Below are positions 5,409-7,596 of a DNA stretch of 7,596 bases, in pieces. The stretch covers positions 1-7,596 of the forward strand of contig JACIWP010000155.1 of the NCBI GenBank assembly GCA_014360855.1. The letters are read 5' to 3'. This DNA is from Anaerolineae bacterium. Its GTDB lineage: Bacteria > Chloroflexota > Anaerolineae > JACIWP01. Each line of letters opens with the position of its first letter. Position 1 is the stretch's first letter. Under the pieces are notes generated by a model that worked only from the letters and a program-made list of their open reading frames with translations, did not search any database and was not told the origin of the DNA. A program made the translations under genes and the position numbers.

Positions 5409-6029
5409 ATGTTGGGCGAAGAGGCCATTCGGGAGAAAGTGGAGCTGGCCGGCAGGAAGGCGCTGGAATACAAGGAGAAAGGCTTTCACTGCAGTGAGTC
5501 GGTGTTCCTGGCGATCAATGAGGCACTGCAGATCACGGACCCCAGGATGGTGAAGGCGGTCACCGGGTTTCACGGCGGCGGGGGGAGCCATCGGTTGGAC
5601 CCGAACGTGGACATGACCAAACTGCTGGCCGGCGTGGCGGCCGGCTACCAGGAGGTGGGAGATGACGGCGTGCCCATCGTCCAGGTGCGCCATCTCTGCG
5701 GGGCACTGGCGGCCTGCATCATGTGCACCAGCCTGCTCTACGGCCGCACTTCACCTGATGATGATCTGACCTGTGTGGATGAGCTGTGTTATGAGCTTCA
5801 CCGCCGCTTCCAGGAGGAGTTAGGGCACAACGAGTGCAAGTTCCTGCGGGAGATCTGGGTGCCGAAGACGCCTGATGGCTCATGCTCCCATATTTACCGC
5901 ACTGGCGCCCAGATTGGCGTGGATGTCATCCTGCATGCGCCGCAGTTGGTGCGGGAGTGCCGGCCGCGCCACGAGATCGCGCCGGAGTCCATCCCCTGCG
6001 CCGCGCGCGAAGCGGTTCCCGGGCGCTAG
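5409..6029 (+). CDS. C_GCAxxG_C_C family Cys-rich, probable redox protein
   Basis: A 206-residue protein with ATG 5409; GGAGG (5399-5403) is five bases upstream. The family pattern is visible: 'GFHCSESVFLAINEAL' (25-40) with C28, the glycine run 'GFHGGGGS' (53-60), 'CGALAACIM' (97-105), then C143 ('CKFLREIW') and C159. The sequence has further cysteines at 103, 106, 122, 127, 184 and 197. An insert of about 35 residues (61-96) separates the glycine run from the CGA motif, making it longer than typical members. The family is thought to be redox-active or metal/cluster-binding, but its reaction is not established. There is no signal peptide. It lies between two AOR genes and converges with the AOR-ferredoxin-MoaD operon with one base between stops, so it may serve the same metabolism; that is inference from position. 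Confidence 0.75.
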   Translation: MLGEEAIREKVELAGRKALEYKEKGFHCSESVFLAINEALQITDPRMVKAVTGFHGGGGSHRLDPNVDMTKLLAGVAAGYQEVGDDGVPIVQVRHLCGALAACIMCTSLLYGRTSPDDDLTCVDELCYELHRRFQEELGHNECKFLREIWVPKTPDGSCSHIYRTGAQIGVDVILHAPQLVRECRPRHEIAPESIPCAAREAVPGR

Positions 6030-6030
6030 G

Positions 6031-6315
6031 CTATCCGCCCGAGATGGGGGCGGTGATGATCACCGTGGAACCGTCCGGCACGGGGGTCTCCGTCCCCTGC
6101 AGAAGACGAGCGTTCTGTCCGTTGATGAGCACGACGTAATCCGGCCTCAGATCCCCGTGCTCGTCGAGCAAGATGTCGGCAAGCGAGGCGCTGTCCCCCG
6201 ACAGCGCCTCGATCAATTCCCGCAGGGTGGGGGCTTCCCCGCCGGCGGGTTGGTACTCCAGCCGGCCAGGAAGCGCTGACTGTATAACCCCCATCAGCAG
6301 AACCGTGATCGCCAT
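6031..6315 (-). CDS. MoaD/ThiS-like sulfur carrier protein
   Basis: A 94-residue protein. ATG at 6315 lies four bases after the ferredoxin stop (TAG, 6320-6322); the upstream ribosome site is weak, so coupling to the upstream gene is likely. The beta-grasp pattern is clear: 'MAITVLLMGVIQ' strand, 'TLRELIEALSG' helix (30-40), 'DYVVLINGQNARLLQGTETPVPDGSTVIITAPISGG' at 59-94. The C-terminal Gly-Gly is the residue pair that MoaD-type proteins carry as a thiocarboxylate to deliver sulfur to the pterin cofactor. In an AOR operon it is probably dedicated to W/Mo-pterin synthesis. No E1-like activating enzyme or MoaE is in view; they must lie elsewhere. Confidence 0.85.
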   Translation of the reverse strand: MAITVLLMGVIQSALPGRLEYQPAGGEAPTLRELIEALSGDSASLADILLDEHGDLRPDYVVLINGQNARLLQGTETPVPDGSTVIITAPISGG

Positions 6316-6319
6316 TTCT

Positions 6320-6778
6320 CTACCCGCGGCTGGACTCATCCTTGCCGGCATAGGAGAAGCTGAGCGCTCCCGGCGAGCAGTAGCGCACACACATCGGATC
6401 GCCGCCGCAGAGGTCGCATTTGATGGCTACCCCATGGCGCTCATCCATCCAGATGGCATGGAAGGGACAGGCCTCGACGCATCGGCCGCACCCATCGCAC
6501 AACATGGTATGGAGCACTACCAGGCCGTTATCCTCCCGCTGAACCAGCGCGCCGGTGGGGCAGGCCGCTACACAGCGCGCCTTGACGCACATGTGGCAGG
6601 CAGTAGGCTTGAAGATGGGTCGTTTGTCCATATCGGGGAGGTGTTTTTCGATGCGGATGCGGGCGCCGGCCAGTTCCAGCGCTCCCTCGTGCGAGAGGGC
6701 GCAGATGACGGAACAGGCGCGACAGCCGGTGCAGATAGCGGCGTTGATCGTGACGGCGGGATGTTTGGGTGCGCTCAC
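6320..6778 (-). CDS. Four-cluster [4Fe-4S] ferredoxin-type protein, electron partner of the second AOR
   Basis: A 152-residue protein starting at GTG 6778, whose GTG overlaps the upstream AOR stop by four bases (GTGA). GGAGG lies about eight bases upstream. Sixteen cysteines fall into four groups: C16/19/22/26, C61/64/69/73, C94/97/100/104 and C121/124/130/134, each followed by the sequence expected of HycB/DmsB-type iron-sulfur subunits (for example 'CVAACPTGAL', 'CVEACPFHAI'). Four [4Fe-4S] clusters can therefore be bound. There is no Tat or Sec signal, so it is cytoplasmic. Its position directly after the AOR gene indicates that it takes electrons from, or gives them to, that enzyme. Residues 36-60 form an insert between groups 1 and 2, normal for this type. 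Confidence 0.9.
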   Translation of the reverse strand: MSAPKHPAVTINAAICTGCRACSVICALSHEGALELAGARIRIEKHLPDMDKRPIFKPTACHMCVKARCVAACPTGALVQREDNGLVVLHTMLCDGCGRCVEACPFHAIWMDERHGVAIKCDLCGGDPMCVRYCSPGALSFSYAGKDESSRG

Positions 6779-7596
6779 AACTCTCCCTCCTGCCAGGTGA
6801 TGTGATAGCGGCGCAGGGTCTCCGGCAGTGGAACGCCTTTCTTGTCCCAGCCGCGCAGGCGGTAGTACTCGTCCTTCATGGCTTCCAGGCCGGCGCGTCC
6901 GAACAGTTGCCCTTTGGCGGGACCGTCCGGTAGCGGTTCCTCCAGGATGCGGGCCGGCAGGGTATCGTCCTCCCGCGTGAATCCCTCCCGCACGTTGAAC
7001 AGCCGGATGGTGGTCTCGATGCGGTCGGCGGCTTGCCACAGCTCCTCCGCGGAATAGTGCTGGCCGGTGATGGCCTCCAGGAACTCCGCGTACTCCTCGA
7101 TGGTTAACTGCATGCCGGAGCCGGCATAGTCGCACACCAGCAGGGAGTGCATGATAATGCGCTCGTCAAAGAGCCGTTTAATGTACTGCGCCTTGCCCTC
7201 GATGGTGTAGGGGTTCAGGCCGTCGAGCACCTCGCGAGGGGGCCAGGCGCGGCGGTGGCAGGCACCGCGCGGGGCGACGGCATAGGTCAGGCCGGCGCCG
7301 AACGCTGCGCGCGGATCATAGCCGGGGAACTCCAATCCCTTGACGTGCATGGCGAAGCGCTCGCTCCCTTTCCCGATGTGGGCGGCCAGCGCCCGCACTC
7401 CCTCGGCCATCAGGTCGCCGAAACCCCGGCGGAAAGCGATATCTTCCAGTGCCTTCAGAGCCGCTTCCTGGGCGCCGAAACGCAGGCCGGCGACATCCGG
7501 GTGATCCAGCAAACCGCGCTCGACGCACTCCATGACAAATCCCAGCACTGCGCCGGCCGAGATGGTGTCCAGCCCCAGCTTATCGCAGGCCAGATT
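6775..7596 (-). CDS. Second aldehyde:ferredoxin oxidoreductase family protein (N-terminal part outside the window)
   Basis: Only the last 273 residues are inside; the frame is open to the window edge. The visible part starts at 'NLACDKLGLDTISAGAVLGF' and matches residues about 340 onward of the AOR at 2501. The His of the conserved 'PRGACH' (109-114) lies near the metal in this family. C155 in 'HSLLVCDYAG' corresponds to the fourth cluster cysteine. 'GLEFPGYDPR' and 'LFNVREGFTREDDTLP' are family-typical. Unlike the first AOR it keeps the Arg of RGACH and lacks the 'NPYGADHQSHEHDP' variant. It heads the visible part of a tight operon with ferredoxin (four-base overlap) and the MoaD-like gene. 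The first three cluster cysteines and the pterin-binding domain lie outside the window. Confidence 0.9.
   Translation of the reverse strand, partial: NLACDKLGLDTISAGAVLGFVMECVERGLLDHPDVAGLRFGAQEAALKALEDIAFRRGFGDLMAEGVRALAAHIGKGSERFAMHVKGLEFPGYDPRAAFGAGLTYAVAPRGACHRRAWPPREVLDGLNPYTIEGKAQYIKRLFDERIIMHSLLVCDYAGSGMQLTIEEYAEFLEAITGQHYSAEELWQAADRIETTIRLFNVREGFTREDDTLPARILEEPLPDGPAKGQLFGRAGLEAMKDEYYRLRGWDKKGVPLPETLRRYHITWQEGEL

Noticed and set aside
4607..5473. Minus-strand open frame of 288 codons opposite the exported-protein gene
   Set aside because: It is an Arg/Gly-rich shadow of the Pro/Thr-coding repeats on the plus strand. The plus-strand protein has a clear anchor, linker and domain.
6173..6805. 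Plus-strand open frame of 210 codons opposite the ferredoxin and MoaD-like genes
   Set aside because: The minus strand carries four complete cysteine cluster motifs and a GG-ending beta-grasp protein, which cannot be chance. The plus-strand frame is a shadow.
1..7596. CRISPR array, IS element or rRNA
   Set aside because: No regularly spaced repeat series, no transposase signature or terminal inverted repeats, and no rRNA sequence are visible. The only exact repeats are the two CACTACATGTAG copies.

Overview
The window joins two unlike pieces of DNA. Bases 1 to about 2161 look like one end of an integrated phage-like or plasmid-like element. Bases 2162 to 7596 look like ordinary chromosome of an anaerobic, GC-rich bacterium. 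The exported protein with a Pro/Thr-rich 'TPTPT' linker, the high GC, and the tungsten or molybdenum pterin enzymes with ferredoxin fit Chloroflexota (Anaerolineae-like). That taxonomic guess rests on style, not on a marker gene.

Element side (1-2161). Four overlapping or closely spaced plus-strand genes run toward the junction: the C-terminal part of a Toprim primase, an 82-residue unknown, a 102-residue PD-(D/E)XK nuclease, and a 100-residue helix-turn-helix protein with a CxxC pair. About 525 bases without a gene follow. They hold a probable operon terminator, a strong TTGACA/TACAAT promoter feeding a roughly 125-nt hairpin-rich transcript with its own terminator (a candidate new small RNA), and two copies of the palindrome CTACATGTAG 41 bases apart. 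The element ends at a 65-base 3' fragment of tRNA-Lys(UUU). Its 5' acceptor strand and half of the D stem have been replaced, as expected of an att site in a tRNA gene. The intact tRNA should lie at the other end of the element, left of this window.

Chromosome side (2162-7596). The stranded tRNA terminator comes first, then a promoter with a dyad and a roughly 180-base leader. A complete 634-residue aldehyde ferredoxin oxidoreductase (AOR) family enzyme follows, with a strong terminator. Next are an exported single-pass protein with a Pro/Thr linker and a Cys-rich redox-type protein of the C_GCAxxG_C_C family, each with its own promoter. The latter has a perfect 12-base palindrome inside its promoter. 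Converging on it, with one base between the stop codons, is a minus-strand operon: a second AOR (C-terminal part only), a four-cluster [4Fe-4S] ferredoxin, and a MoaD/ThiS-like sulfur carrier ending in GG.

Together the chromosomal genes suggest ferredoxin-linked oxidation or reduction of aldehydes or carboxylates by W/Mo-pterin enzymes. The ferredoxin is the likely electron partner and the MoaD-like protein the likely pterin sulfur donor. The two AORs differ in sequence around the active site and in genetic context, so they probably act on different substrates.
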